A DNA stretch of 64,000 nt from Hymenobacter sp. CRA2 (GCF_002007105.1 NZ_MVBC01000001.1:850756-914755), one strand, 5' to 3'; positions 16,755 through 27,700 are shown, counted from the first letter of the stretch. Program-made: numbers and translations. Notes: a model not told the origin generated them from the sequence alone.

Positions 16755-17117
16755 TTAGGACGGCAACTGAAAATGCGGGTTCTGAATCACGCCGAACAGG
16801 TTGCCGAACGGGTCCTGCACCGTGCCGAGCAGGATACCGCTGCCTACGTCGTGCACGGCCTCGTGGGCCTGGGCGCCCAGCTCCAGCAAGCGGGCGTACG
16901 CCGCGGCCGCATCGGCCACGCCCCAGTACGTTACTGGGCCCGCCGCGCTGCCCACGGCGCCGTCGGGGTCGAGGCCCAGCTCGTAGCCGCCGACGTTGAA
17001 GCCCACGTAAAAGGGCTCGTCGAAGTAAGGTTGTTGGTCAAGAACCTGGGCGTACCACTGCCGGGCACGGGCCAGGTCGCCGACGGGGTACACGATGGTG
17101 CGTAAGCCCTGAAGCAT
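16755..17117 (-). CDS. VOC superfamily (glyoxalase/bleomycin-resistance-like) protein
   Basis: 120 residues with the paired beta-alpha-beta-beta-beta modules of the VOC fold: LRTIVYPVGDLARARQWYAQVLDQ, FYVGFNVGGYELGLDPDG, and the C-terminal DVGSGILLGTVQDPFGNLFGVIQNP. The DPFGN turn and final Gly-x-hydrophobic strand are typical. No substrate can be assigned; several metal-ligand positions are not obviously conserved. The start MLQGLRTIVYPV at 17117 fits the fold; an upstream extension does not. Confidence 0.88.
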   Translation of the reverse strand: MLQGLRTIVYPVGDLARARQWYAQVLDQQPYFDEPFYVGFNVGGYELGLDPDGAVGSAAGPVTYWGVADAAAAYARLLELGAQAHEAVHDVGSGILLGTVQDPFGNLFGVIQNPHFQLPS

Positions 17118-17274
17118 AAAGGAAAGGGTGAAAGTGAGCCGGCAAGTACCGTTCCGGCGTCGCCAAAAGCAAATAACTCCGGCGGGCTGAACGTTGGGCC
17201 TTACTTCGGGCCGAATAGCCCGCACCCGTAGCCATCCGGGCAAGTCCCGCCGGGCCAATTGATTTCGTCGCACG

Positions 17275-17282
17275 TACTTTTG
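17275..17282 (+). promoter_or_regulatory. Candidate -7 box (TACTTTTG)
   Basis: Exact match to TANNTTTG, 18 bp before the ATG of the STAS-like paralogue 2. The identical octamer precedes paralogue 5 at 37427. No clear -33 partner at normal spacing. Confidence 0.45.
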
Positions 17283-17300
17283 TTTCCCGCTCCCGTCCCT

Positions 17301-17729
17301 ATGCCCCACCTCAGCTTTCTGCAGATTGACTACCGTCCCGGGCCCGGCCTGCTGATCGGGCGCTGGCTCCGGGCCGTCACAGAGGGCGAGCTGTACGCCA
17401 GCTACCCGGCGCTGCTAGAAACTGCCCTGGCCCACGGCTGCCGCTACTGGCTGCTCGATGCCCGGCGGCGCCTCAACGTGGAAGTAGCTATTACGCCCTG
17501 GCTGCTCAATGACTTTGCCCCCCGGCTGGGGCAGCACCTGGGTGGGCGCGTGTTCCTGGCGTATCTGGTGGCACCCATTCAGATGACCGACGCCGTGCCG
17601 GCTGATAAGGTCATTCCGCCCCAAGTGTACTTCGATGGCAAAAGCTGTCTGATGCAACGCTTTATCGATGAAGACGCGGCCTTGGCCTGGCTACAGCAAC
17701 ACCAAGCGCTGGCAGCAACTAAAGGCTAA
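17301..17729 (+). CDS. Small STAS-like protein, paralogue 2 of 5
   Basis: 142 residues starting MPHLSFLQIDYRPG. Soluble, no leader. Shares with the gene at 32670 the block YWLLDARRR (about 51-59) followed by a W-L helix, LGQHLGG and a strand VFLAYLVAP, and the C-terminal FIDEDAALAWLQQH. The pair forms one subgroup of the five-member family. No catalytic motif. Single gene, with a Tet-type MFS gene 80 bp downstream. Function unknown. Confidence 0.8.
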   Translation: MPHLSFLQIDYRPGPGLLIGRWLRAVTEGELYASYPALLETALAHGCRYWLLDARRRLNVEVAITPWLLNDFAPRLGQHLGGRVFLAYLVAPIQMTDAVPADKVIPPQVYFDGKSCLMQRFIDEDAALAWLQQHQALAATKG

Positions 17730-17809
17730 ATTTTTTAGTATAGGTCGAGCTGTATATTCAATATTTTTAGCATTTCTTTGCCCGTTGTTTCACCCGAACA
17801 CCCCAGGTT

Positions 17810-19138
17810 ATGGCACAGGAACCGCGCAAGGCCGCTTTGGGCTTCATCTTCGTCACGCTGCTCATTGACGTCATCGGGTTTGGCATCATCATTCCCGTGG
17901 TGCCCAAGCTGATTCAGCAGCTTACCGGCGGCTCCATCAGCGACGCGGCCCGGTACGGCGGCTGGCTGGTGTTTGCGTTTGCCGTGATGCAGTTCCTGTT
18001 TTCACCCGTGCTCGGCAACCTCAGCGACCGGTACGGCCGGCGGCCGGTGCTGCTGTTTTCGCTGTTTGGCTTCGGGCTGGATTACCTGCTGCTTGTGTTT
18101 GCCCCCACCATCGGCTGGCTGTTCGTGGGGCGCCTGCTGGCCGGCGTTACCGGGGCCAGCATGACCACGGCCACTGCCTACATTGCCGACGTGAGCACGC
18201 CCGAAAAGCGGGCCCAGAATTTCGGCATGGTGGGTGCGGCCTTCGGGCTGGGCTTCATCATCGGGCCGGCCATCGGCGGCGAGCTGAGCCACTGGGCGCC
18301 GCAGGTGCTGGGCTGGCTGGGGCAGCTGACGGGCAGCGTGCTGGATGTGCACCGCTGGGGCCCACGGGTGCCGTTTATGGTAGCGGCCCTGCTCACGTTT
18401 GTCAACTGGCTGTACGGCTTCTTTGTGCTGCCCGAGTCGCTCGACGCCGCGCACCGCCGGCCTTTCGACCTGCGCCGGGCCAATCCCGTCGGCTCGTTGC
18501 GCCAGCTGCAGCGCTACCCGGTCATCTTCGGTCTGGTCGGCTCGCTGATTTTCATCTACGTAGCGGCCCACGCCACCCAGAGCACCTGGTCGTATTTCAC
18601 CATGGAAAAGTTCGGCTGGAACGAGGCTTGGGTAGGCCGCTCCCTGGCCGTTATCGGCGCCTTGGTGGCCGTGGTGCAGGGTCTGCTGATTCGCTACATC
18701 AATCCGCGCCTGGGCTCGGAGCGCTCCGTGTACGTGGGCATGATGCTCTACGCGCTGGGCTTTCTGCTCTTCGCCTTCGCCACGCAGGGCTGGATGATGT
18801 TCCTGTTTTCGGTGCCGTACTGCCTGGGCGGCATTGCCGGACCGGCCATTCAGGGGCTGATTTCGGCCCAGGTGCCGCCCAACGAGCAGGGCGAGCTGCA
18901 GGGTGGCCTGACCAGCCTCGTCAGTGCCACATCCATCGTCGGGCCGCCGCTGATGACGGGCCTCTTCGCCTATTTCACGGGCCCGAAAGCGCCCGTGTAT
19001 TTTCCCGGCGCGCCGTTTTTGCTGGCGGCCGTGCTCACGGTCATTAGCGCGCTGCTGGCCGCCCGCTCCCTCTCGGGCGGAGGGCACCGGCGTCAGCCTG
19101 AGCAAGCGCCGGTGCCCGAACAAGCCCTGGTCGAGTAG
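17810..19138 (+). CDS. MFS transporter of the TCR/Tet type
   Basis: 442 residues with twelve predicted transmembrane helices. MFS motif A is [14 protein letters not shown] (about 68-81), and motif C-like [16 protein letters not shown] lies near 144-159, as in drug:H+ antiporters. N-terminal [19 protein letters not shown] matches the Tet/TCR group. Between TM5 and TM6 an insertion ([25 protein letters not shown]) is seen in Bacteroidota members. Likely a proton-driven efflux pump; tetracycline as substrate is not implied. Ends in a TAG that also starts a TANNTTTG box. Confidence 0.93.
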   Translation: MAQEPRKAALGFIFVTLLIDVIGFGIIIPVVPKLIQQLTGGSISDAARYGGWLVFAFAVMQFLFSPVLGNLSDRYGRRPVLLFSLFGFGLDYLLLVFAPTIGWLFVGRLLAGVTGASMTTATAYIADVSTPEKRAQNFGMVGAAFGLGFIIGPAIGGELSHWAPQVLGWLGQLTGSVLDVHRWGPRVPFMVAALLTFVNWLYGFFVLPESLDAAHRRPFDLRRANPVGSLRQLQRYPVIFGLVGSLIFIYVAAHATQSTWSYFTMEKFGWNEAWVGRSLAVIGALVAVVQGLLIRYINPRLGSERSVYVGMMLYALGFLLFAFATQGWMMFLFSVPYCLGGIAGPAIQGLISAQVPPNEQGELQGGLTSLVSATSIVGPPLMTGLFAYFTGPKAPVYFPGAPFLLAAVLTVISALLAARSLSGGGHRRQPEQAPVPEQALVE

Positions 19139-19143
19139 CTTTG
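19136..19143 (+). promoter_or_regulatory. Candidate -7 box overlapping the MFS stop codon
   Basis: TAGCTTTG matches TANNTTTG; its TAG is the stop of the MFS gene. It lies 22 bp before the GNAT start, so the GNAT gene may have its own promoter inside the MFS 3' end. Confidence 0.4.
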
Positions 19144-19165
19144 CCCAGCCCGCCCCTGCGGCGGC

Positions 19166-19690
19166 ATGCCTTTTCCCTTAATGCGTATGCTCACCGTCCG
19201 TCCTGCCGTCACCACTGATCTGCCCGCCATCCTCGATATCGTGCGCCGGGTGGTGCCGCTGATGCAGGCCGCCGGCAATTTTCAGTGGGAAGCCGATTAC
19301 CCCAACGAAGCCGTGTTTCGGCAGGACATCGAGCGGGCACAGCTGTGGGTGGCCGAACTTGATGAGGCCGTGGCAGGCGTGGCTGCCCTCACTACTGATC
19401 AGGACCCCGAGTACGCCCAAGCCGACTGGGACCCGGCAGAAACGGCCATCGTCACGCACCGCCTGGCCGTCGACCCTGCCGTACAGGGCAAGGGCATTGC
19501 GGCGGCGCTGCTGGCACAGGCCGAGCAGCTGGCCCGCGAGCGAGGCTTGCACTCGTTGCGCGTCGATACGAACTCCGAAAATCAGTCTACTCAGCGGCTA
19601 TTCCCGAAACTGGGTTACCGGTTTGCGGGCGAAATCACGCTGGCGTTTCGGCCGGGCCTGCGCTTCTTCTGCTACGAAAAGCGGCTGTAA
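19166..19690 (+). CDS. GNAT family N-acetyltransferase
   Basis: 174 residues from 19166 (possible alternative starts at Met6 or Met8). The acetyl-CoA pyrophosphate loop appears as HRLAVDPAVQGKGIAAALL (about 106-124; Q-x-x-G-x-A form QGKGIA), followed by AEQLARERGLHSLRVDTNSEN and LFPKLGYRFAGE, the usual C-terminal GNAT half. Substrate unknown. Downstream of the MFS gene by 27 bp. Confidence 0.93.
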   Translation: MPFPLMRMLTVRPAVTTDLPAILDIVRRVVPLMQAAGNFQWEADYPNEAVFRQDIERAQLWVAELDEAVAGVAALTTDQDPEYAQADWDPAETAIVTHRLAVDPAVQGKGIAAALLAQAEQLARERGLHSLRVDTNSENQSTQRLFPKLGYRFAGEITLAFRPGLRFFCYEKRL

Positions 19691-19795
19691 GCGCCATTGT
19701 CGACCAAGCATCGGTTTCGGGCCGCGGGCCTGACGTTCATTCGGGAAGCGCCTGATAGCCTTTAAGGCGCAGCTACAATCCCAGAACCCGGCTGG

Positions 19796-19828
19796 AAAGA
19801 AAAACGGCCCGGCGTACTGCCGGGCCGT
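19796..19828 (-). terminator. Rho-independent terminator
   Basis: ACGGCCCGGC, loop GTACT, GCCGGGCCGT; on the minus strand a T-run follows. It serves the serine hydrolase ending at 19851 and lies between convergent genes. Confidence 0.9.
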
Positions 19829-19850
19829 AAATCGGTGAATACGCAGCTGA

Positions 19851-21641
19851 TTACTTCAGCAAGTCGCGGCCGGCTGCCCACAGGCGCGACCAGTACGATG
19901 CCGTCGGCACGGGCACTTGGGCCTTCATGCTGGTCGACGCGGACCCTCCGCCGCGTGGCTTGCTGGCCGTGGCTGTACGGGCAGCGGGCTTGGCAGTTTT
20001 GCGGCGGGCGGTAGCCACGGGCATGCGGCTGGTTTTGCTGCGCCGGGCAATGGCCGAGGGCTGCGCGGGCATGCGGAAGGAGAGTACCGGGTTGCCATCG
20101 AGGGCGTACACGGGGTGCTGGCCGGTAGCGTCGCTCTGGCGGTATTCCACCAGGCGGGCGTAGTACGTGTGGCCGGGCAGCAGGTCGCGCACGGTGGCGG
20201 TGCTGTCGGGGCCGGCGGCTACCACGGAGGCGTTGCCGAGCATGGCGCCCTGCCCGAAGTTGGCGGCAGCTACGTAGTTAGTCCCGTCCTGGGGCAGGTC
20301 GTCTACCGGCGCCTTTTCCTGCAGAATCAGCAAGCGGTCAGTACCGTTGCCGTTGGTCCAGGAAAGGCGGGCCGCGGTGGGGCCGAGGGGTTGCATGCGC
20401 AGGTGCGCCGCGTTTTGCTCGGGCGGAAACAAATCGTAGGTGGGCCACTGACTTACCTGGCGCACGCAGTCCCAGCCCAGTTCTTCCAGGTCGTGCCAGA
20501 AGCGGTTGGGCACGGCGCGGCCGTTCAGCACAATGGCCCAGGTGTAGCCGGCCGAGGTGCGCACCACGCAGCTGGCCGAGCCATCCAGGGAGCCGGTGTG
20601 CCACCAGTTGCTGCGGTCCTTGTTCACCATCCAACCCTTGGCGTAGCGCTTGTTGGGCTCGTCGGAGGTGGCCATGGTGTCGAGGGTAGTGGCGCTGAGC
20701 AGATCGGGCCGGGTGGGCGAGCCGTCGACGGCCAGCAGCAGGCGCACCAGGTCGCGGGCCGAAAACAGCCAGCCGCCGTGGGCGTTCATGGCTTCCAGGT
20801 TCCAGCCGCCGTAGGGCATGGCCACGCGCTTGCCAGTGCCGTAGCACGACTCGCGCGTATCGGCGCTGAAGTACTCGGCTTCGCGCTCCAGCTTGTCGGC
20901 CAGCAGGTTGTGGCCCAGGTGGGCTTCTTGGATGCCGGCCGGCGTGAGGATGTGCGCCTGCACCCAACTGGCGTAGGGCTGCCCGGTTACCTGCTCGATA
21001 ACCTTGCCCAGGATCAGGTAGCCCATGTTAGAGTAGGCAAAGCGCGAGCCGGGCGTGAAGTTCAGCCCGCGGCTGAGCACGAAGCGCACCAGCACCGAAT
21101 CGGCCACCGGGTTGCTGGCCTCCATGGCCTTGGCCACGTGCAGGGGAAAGTCGATGGGGTCGGAGCTGGAGAAGTTGTCCACGCCGGCGTTGCGGTTCCA
21201 GCCGCCGGTGTGCTCCAGCAGCTGCTGCACCGTAATGTCGTAGATGCGCTGGTCGCGGATGACGTCGGTGAAGTACGCGCTGTGCAGGTAGCCACTGGGG
21301 CCGAAAACCTTGTGGTTGAGGGTCAGCTGCCCGTCTTCCACCAGTTTCATGATGGCCACGGCCGTCACCGGCTTCGATACGCTGGCCACCCGCAGCAGGT
21401 GCGCCGGCTGCATGGGCTCGGTGCGGGCCAGGTCGGCGTAGCCGAAGCCGCGGGCGTACACCAGCCGCCCTTGGTGGCTGATGGCCACCGACGCGCCTGG
21501 TATTTTCCAACGTTGCATGAACTGCCGCACGGCTGCGTCGCAACCGGCCATTGAGGGCTCCGCAATACCTGTTTGGGCCGCCGCCGCCAAGCTGCTAAAC
21601 ATCAGCCCTAGCAGTGCCCAGAAGAAAAACCGCTTCTTCAC
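19851..21641 (-). CDS. Secreted beta-lactamase-fold serine hydrolase with C-terminal FN3-like domain
   Basis: 596 residues. Signal peptide (MKKRFFFWALLGLMFSSLAAAAQ), then a class C beta-lactamase/PBP4-type domain: SxxK as SVSK (87-90), YxN as YSN (203-205), and the third motif HTG (348-350). From about 415 to 515 a beta-rich segment (AARLSWTNGNGTDRLLILQ ... ATVRDLLPGHTYYARLVEY) looks like a fibronectin type III domain. A basic, Ala/Thr/Arg/Lys-rich tail and a short hydrophobic end (SYWSRLWAAGRDLLK) close it. Probably a periplasmic or surface esterase/peptidase; the substrate is unknown. Confidence 0.92.
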   Translation of the reverse strand: MKKRFFFWALLGLMFSSLAAAAQTGIAEPSMAGCDAAVRQFMQRWKIPGASVAISHQGRLVYARGFGYADLARTEPMQPAHLLRVASVSKPVTAVAIMKLVEDGQLTLNHKVFGPSGYLHSAYFTDVIRDQRIYDITVQQLLEHTGGWNRNAGVDNFSSSDPIDFPLHVAKAMEASNPVADSVLVRFVLSRGLNFTPGSRFAYSNMGYLILGKVIEQVTGQPYASWVQAHILTPAGIQEAHLGHNLLADKLEREAEYFSADTRESCYGTGKRVAMPYGGWNLEAMNAHGGWLFSARDLVRLLLAVDGSPTRPDLLSATTLDTMATSDEPNKRYAKGWMVNKDRSNWWHTGSLDGSASCVVRTSAGYTWAIVLNGRAVPNRFWHDLEELGWDCVRQVSQWPTYDLFPPEQNAAHLRMQPLGPTAARLSWTNGNGTDRLLILQEKAPVDDLPQDGTNYVAAANFGQGAMLGNASVVAAGPDSTATVRDLLPGHTYYARLVEYRQSDATGQHPVYALDGNPVLSFRMPAQPSAIARRSKTSRMPVATARRKTAKPAARTATASKPRGGGSASTSMKAQVPVPTASYWSRLWAAGRDLLK

Positions 21642-21960
21642 TCTCCAACCAAAGGGTAAAAGCTTTTAACCAGCCCGTTGCCCTCTGTGCAGGGTTTCGG
21701 ATGATTCTACAAGTTTACCGGATTGCGAAGATAAAATTGCAATATTATAAGGGTATTAAATTGTTATTTTTCTAGGTGGTTGCGCTAGATAACTATGCAG
21801 CAGGGCAGGAGCCCAAATTGAGACGGGTAACAATAGGTTGGGGTAATGGGTTAAATTGTGTTTTCGGGCGAAACGCGACAGTAACGTCCTGCGTACCCAG
21901 CAGAATATTTTCTGTCGGCTGAGACTTTTCGCCGCCCAAGGCCGCCAAATTCTTCCCATC

Positions 21961-22365
21961 ATGGGACAACCATCCCTGTATTTCTCCAACGAAGCCGGTC
22001 GTCTGCTCGACGATTCCCGGGGATTCTTGCGGATTGTGTGGCACCCCAATGCCGCGGGCACCATGGCCCGGCGCGAGCTGATGGAGGAGGCCCTGCAGTG
22101 GCTTATTGAGTCCGGCAAGGGCAAAGTGCTGGCCGATCAGCGCTTCATGGTGCCGTTTTCAACAGCCGAGCAGCAGTGGCTCACCGAAAACTGGACGCCG
22201 CGGGCCGTGGAGCAGGGCGGCTACCGCTGCCGCGCCATCCTGGCCGCGCGCGACGCGGTGGCGCGGCTGGCTTCGGCCTCGGTGATGATGTCGGCGCGCG
22301 GACAGATCAACTACTGCTACTTCGACAACGAAGAAGAAGCCGTGGCCTGGCTGCTGGCGCACTGA
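21961..22365 (+). CDS. Small STAS-like protein, paralogue 3 of 5
   Basis: 134 residues from MGQPSLYFSNEAGR. Soluble, no leader. Very close in style to the gene at 37439: YFSNEAGRLLDDSRGFLRI at the start, STAEQQWLTENWTPRAV in the middle (about 66-82), ARDAVARLASASVMM, and C-terminal FDNEEEAVAWLLAH. This subgroup replaces the DARRR of paralogues 2 and 4 by ADQRF. Single gene between a divergent serine hydrolase and a convergent pirin gene. Function unknown. Confidence 0.8.
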   Translation: MGQPSLYFSNEAGRLLDDSRGFLRIVWHPNAAGTMARRELMEEALQWLIESGKGKVLADQRFMVPFSTAEQQWLTENWTPRAVEQGGYRCRAILAARDAVARLASASVMMSARGQINYCYFDNEEEAVAWLLAH

Positions 22366-22409
22366 GGCGCCGGCAGCCAGGCCACGGCCCGTTTTTCAAC
22401 TCATACTGA

Positions 22410-23264
22410 TTAGCCGCGCCACTGGCCGAATTTGCCGGCCTGGTAGTCGCGGTAGGCCTGCTGAATTTCGTCGGCGCTGTTCATCACAAAGGGGCCGTAG
22501 GCCACAATGGGCTCGTTGAAGGGCTGGGCGTGGCCAATCAACAGCACCGCGTCGCTCAGCGCTTCGATCTGCAGCTCGTCGCCGTCGTGGTTGAATTCCG
22601 TCAGGCGCAGCGCCTCGGTTTCCTGCCCGTTGACGCGCAGCGTGCCCCGCACGGTGTAAAAGAAAATGGTATGGGCCGCCGGAATGGTCAGAGTAAGCTG
22701 GCCGCCGGCCTTGAAGTCAATGGTAGCCAGTTGGATATTGGCCAGGGGCTGCACGGCTCCGCGCAGGCCCGCCCACTCGCCCGATACGGCGTGCACCGTC
22801 ACGCGGCCCTCGTCGAGGCTGGTCTGGGGAATTTCGGGCTCCTGCAGGCCGATGTAGCGCGGTTCGGTAAGCTTGTCCCTGGCCGGCAGGTTCACCCACA
22901 GCTGCAGGATTTCGAGCGGCCCGCCGGTACGCTTAAACTCCGGCGACGACACCTCGGCGTGAATCAGCCCGCGGCCGGCCGTCATCCACTGAATGCCGCC
23001 CGCGTTGATGACGCTCTGGTGCCCACCGGTGTCCTCGTGCATGATGTCGCCTTCGAGAATAAAGGTCACCGTCTCGAAGCCGCGGTGCGGGTGCGGGCCG
23101 AAGGGCAGGCCGCGGTTGTTGGGCTTGTAGACCTGCGGGCCGTGGTGATTCAGGAACAGGAAGGGGTCAAGGTGCTCGACGGACTGAGTGGGCAGCGCGC
23201 GGTACGTAACCAGGTCGTCGATGGGCGCATTGACGGCGCGGTGTTGCTGTTTGATGGTGCGCAT
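22410..23264 (-). CDS. Pirin family bicupin protein
   Basis: 284 residues from MRTIKQQHRAVNAP. N-terminal cupin with the pirin metal ligands His58, His60, His102 and Glu104 (GPHPHRGFETVTFILEG ... GRGLIHAE). C-terminal pirin_C domain (ANIQLATIDFKAGGQLTLTIPA, FNEPIVAYGPFVMNS). Some bacterial pirins are quercetin 2,3-dioxygenases; others are regulators, so the substrate is open. The four ligands are intact, so an enzyme is plausible. Cytoplasmic. Confidence 0.95.
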   Translation of the reverse strand: MRTIKQQHRAVNAPIDDLVTYRALPTQSVEHLDPFLFLNHHGPQVYKPNNRGLPFGPHPHRGFETVTFILEGDIMHEDTGGHQSVINAGGIQWMTAGRGLIHAEVSSPEFKRTGGPLEILQLWVNLPARDKLTEPRYIGLQEPEIPQTSLDEGRVTVHAVSGEWAGLRGAVQPLANIQLATIDFKAGGQLTLTIPAAHTIFFYTVRGTLRVNGQETEALRLTEFNHDGDELQIEALSDAVLLIGHAQPFNEPIVAYGPFVMNSADEIQQAYRDYQAGKFGQWRG

Positions 23265-23430
23265 GGCAGGAAAAGGAAGTGGCCAAAAGCCGAGGCTGGC
23301 GCCGGTATAAGCAGGAGTGGTCCCGTTCAATACCTACGGGTGGGGAATAAGTTTAGCCGGACCGTAAGATGCCAGCTGCGGGCCGGGCCACCCGCCTTGC
23401 TTATGCGCAGGCCAGAGCCTGGAATCAAGC

Positions 23431-25020
<1,590 letters not shown>

Positions 25021-25049
25021 CCGTGTGGCCCCAGGGGAGGAAGTTAGAA

Positions 25050-25224
25050 CTAGCTCCCCTCCTCAGCTGAGGAGGGGCTAGGGGTGGTTGAAAAGCTAGG
25101 GCTAGACTGAAACAGAACATCATGCCGAGCAGGGTCGAGACATCTCGCGTGCTGACGCTGGTTAGCTTTTAATTCTAGCCTTTCAACCACCCCCAACCCC
25201 TCCTCAGCTGAGGAGGGGAGCTAG
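25050..25224. repeat. MITE-like element with long inverted repeats, copy B, carrying a second repeat in its loop
   Basis: Main content of the 413-bp gap 25021-25433, which has no gene. Left arm from 25050 and right arm ending at 25224 are near-identical inverted copies, each containing CCCCTCCTCAG plus its reverse complement and GGGGTGGTTGA, as in copy A at 8476. The loop holds ATCATGCCGAGCAGGGTCGA and CATCTCGCGTGCTGACG, a motif of a different repeat family also seen in decayed form near 46021 and 54971. So one element seems nested in another. Confidence 0.82.
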
Positions 25225-25277
25225 CTCCTTAGCTTTTAGAGCCCTGCAAAAAACACGGCAGGCGTGGCTTCTACGAA

Positions 25278-25324
25278 AGCCTCGTCGTCTCCAGCAATGT
25301 TACCTTGCCGGAGACGACGAGGCT
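25278..25324. terminator. Strong hairpin, possible terminator
   Basis: AGCCTCGTCGTCTCC (25278-25292) pairs perfectly with 25310-25324 around a 17-base loop; ATTTATTTAG follows. It may end transcription coming from the reductase gene, 260 bp upstream. Confidence 0.6.
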
Positions 25325-25433
25325 ATTTATTTAGTCTAGGCAACGTGACCGGCGCGGCCGTTGGCCTATGCAGCTTTGCCCTGCTGCGCCGGTCTTTTCT
25401 TTCCCTGCGGACTCCATTCCCACTCTATAAGGC

Positions 25434-27551
25434 ATGAACTACGTATCCTTTCTGCCCCGGCTAGCCGCGGCGGCCGGCGTGCTGGCCCTTGCTGGCTGCG
25501 CGGCCAACAAGCCCGCTGCTACCACTGCCCCGGCCGCCGCTGCCACGGCTGCCGCTGCTCCGGCTTCTACTGAGCCCACCGTCAAAGGCCTGAGCATCGA
25601 CGTGGCCGACATCGACCGCTCGGTGTCGCCCTGCGAGGACTTTTTTCAGTACTCGGGCGGCCTCTGGCTGAAAAACAACCCCATTCCCGGCTACGCTTCC
25701 AGCTGGGGCCCGCGCAACCTGCTGCAGGACCGCAACCAGGCCCTGATGCGGCGCATCCTGGAAGACGCCGCGGCCAACACCGGCGCCGCCAAGGGCACCA
25801 ACACCCAGAAGGTCGGCGACTTCTACGCCTCAGCCATGGACACCGCAGTCATTGAGCGGACCGGCATCGCGCCGCTCAAGCCCGAGCTGGACCGCATCAG
25901 CGCCGTGAAGGACCGCCGCGGGCTCGTCGACGTCATTGCCCGGCAGAAGCAGCTGCAAACCGGCGCCTACTTCCAGGCCGGTGTCGACATCGACGAGAAA
26001 AATTCCACGCAGTACATCGTGGGCATGGCGCAGGGCGGCCTGACGCTGCCCGACCGCGACTACTACCTCAAGGACGACGCGCGCAGCAAGCAGATCCGCG
26101 AGGCATACCGCACCTACCTGCGCAACACCTTCAAGCAGCTCGGCGACAACGCCGCCACCGCCCAGAAGAACGCCGCCACGGTAGAGCGGCTGGAGACGCG
26201 CCTGGCCAAAGCCGCCCGCACCCGCGTGGAGCTGCGCGACCCGCAGGCCAATTACAACAAGATGACCGTGGCCGCCGCCAGCAAGCGTTACCCGCAGCTG
26301 GAAGTGCCGCGCCTGCTCACCGATCTGCAGCTGGCTGCGGCCAAGGAAGTCGTGGTAGGCCAGCCGGCGTTTTTCGATGAGGTAAACAAGGTCATTCAGC
26401 AGGAGCCGCTGGCCGACCAGAAAACTTACCTGCGCTGGCACCTGGTGCGCTCCGTGGCCAGCGCGCTGCCCAAGGCCTACGTCGACGAAACCTTCCGCTT
26501 TTCGCAGGTGCTGGGCGGGGCCAAGTCGCAGACGGTGCGCTGGAAGCGCATGCTGGCAGCCACCGACGCTACGCTGGGCGAGGCTTTCGGGCAACTGTAC
26601 GTCGATAAGGCCTTCTCACCGCAGGCCAAGGCCAAAGCCCTGGAGATGGTGGCCAACGTGAAAGAATCCATGGCCGACCACATCCGCACCAACACCTGGA
26701 TGAGCCCGGCCACCAAGGAGGAAGCGCTGAAGAAGCTCAACGCGCTGCGCGTCAAAATCGGCTACCCCGACGTGTGGAAGGACTATTCGGCCCTGAGCAT
26801 CTCGCGCGAGTCGTACCTCAAGAACGTGCTGGCCGCCCGCCAGTGGGACTACCAGGACAACGCCCGGAAGCTCGGCCAGCCCATCGACCGCAACGAGTGG
26901 GGCATGACGCCGCCCACCGTCAACGCGTACTACAACCCGCCGATGAACGAAATCGTCTTCCCGGCCGGGTACCTGCAGCCGCCGTTCTTCAATCCCGAAG
27001 CCGACGACGCGGTGAACTACGGGGCCATCGGCGGCGTCATCGGCCACGAAATGACCCACGGTTTCGACGACCAGGGCCGTCAGTACGACAGCCAGGGCAA
27101 CCTGCGCGACTGGTGGACCCAGACCGACAACGACGAGTTCAACCGCCGCGCCGCCGTGGTGGGCCGCCAGTACGACGCCTTTTCGCCGCTGGACTCGGTG
27201 CACGTGAACGGCAAGCTGACCATGGGCGAAAACCTGGCCGACTTCGCCGGGCTGACCATCGTGTACGGTGCCCTGCAGAAGCAATTGCAGAAGCAGTACG
27301 GCGACGGGCCGCGGCCCAAAATCGACGGTTTCACGCCTGAGCAGCGCTTTTTCCTGGCCTGGGCCCAGCTGCGCCGCACCAACATTCGCCCCGAGGCCCT
27401 GCGCCAGCAGATCCTCACCGACCCCCACTCGCCCGGCCAGTACCGCACCATCGGGCCGCTGATGAACATGCCGGAGTTCTACCAGGCCTTCGGCTGCCAG
27501 CAAGGGCAGAAGATGGTGCGCGCCGAAACCGACCGGGCCAAAATCTGGTAA
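25434..27551 (+). CDS. M13 family (neprilysin-like) metallopeptidase lipoprotein, copy 1
   Basis: 705 residues. Lipobox LALAGC (Cys near 22), then an Ala/Thr-rich linker and the M13 ectodomain (CEDFFQYSGGLWLKNNPIP opening). Zinc motif VIGHEMTHGFDD (His538/His542 region) and GENLADFAG (about 599-607) with the third ligand Glu; NAYYNPPMNEIVFPAG is the substrate-binding Asn-Ala-x-Tyr section. Cuts short peptides in the periplasm or at the surface. A second 705-residue copy lies at 28555, with a beta-barrel gene between. Both copies share a 70-bp identical DNA stretch. Terminator follows. Confidence 0.96.
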   Translation: MNYVSFLPRLAAAAGVLALAGCAANKPAATTAPAAAATAAAAPASTEPTVKGLSIDVADIDRSVSPCEDFFQYSGGLWLKNNPIPGYASSWGPRNLLQDRNQALMRRILEDAAANTGAAKGTNTQKVGDFYASAMDTAVIERTGIAPLKPELDRISAVKDRRGLVDVIARQKQLQTGAYFQAGVDIDEKNSTQYIVGMAQGGLTLPDRDYYLKDDARSKQIREAYRTYLRNTFKQLGDNAATAQKNAATVERLETRLAKAARTRVELRDPQANYNKMTVAAASKRYPQLEVPRLLTDLQLAAAKEVVVGQPAFFDEVNKVIQQEPLADQKTYLRWHLVRSVASALPKAYVDETFRFSQVLGGAKSQTVRWKRMLAATDATLGEAFGQLYVDKAFSPQAKAKALEMVANVKESMADHIRTNTWMSPATKEEALKKLNALRVKIGYPDVWKDYSALSISRESYLKNVLAARQWDYQDNARKLGQPIDRNEWGMTPPTVNAYYNPPMNEIVFPAGYLQPPFFNPEADDAVNYGAIGGVIGHEMTHGFDDQGRQYDSQGNLRDWWTQTDNDEFNRRAAVVGRQYDAFSPLDSVHVNGKLTMGENLADFAGLTIVYGALQKQLQKQYGDGPRPKIDGFTPEQRFFLAWAQLRRTNIRPEALRQQILTDPHSPGQYRTIGPLMNMPEFYQAFGCQQGQKMVRAETDRAKIW

Positions 27552-27574
27552 GCACTCGGCGCAATGCCCCAAGC

Positions 27575-27609
27575 AAAAGGCGGCCCACCGTATGGCGGGT
27601 CGCCTTTTT
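27575..27609 (+). terminator. Rho-independent terminator
   Basis: AAAAGGCGGCCCACC and GGCGGGTCGCCTTTTT pair with G-T wobbles, followed by a T5 run, 24 bp after the stop of M13 copy 1. Confidence 0.88.
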
Positions 27610-27700
27610 ATTTCAGGCTGCCGCTGAGGCATTTGCAACCATCCAGTGCCTTGCTGCCTCCTGCTGATAGAATAGGATTTTCATCGTTACCGCGCAGCTT

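Noticed and set aside
19917..21554. 545-codon plus-strand frame opposite the serine hydrolase
   Set aside because: Composition is antisense-like, no domain is visible, and the minus-strand gene has all active-site motifs.
26616..27638. Minus-strand frame opposite the end of M13 copy 1
   Set aside because: Antisense of the conserved zinc-site region; no start context and no family.
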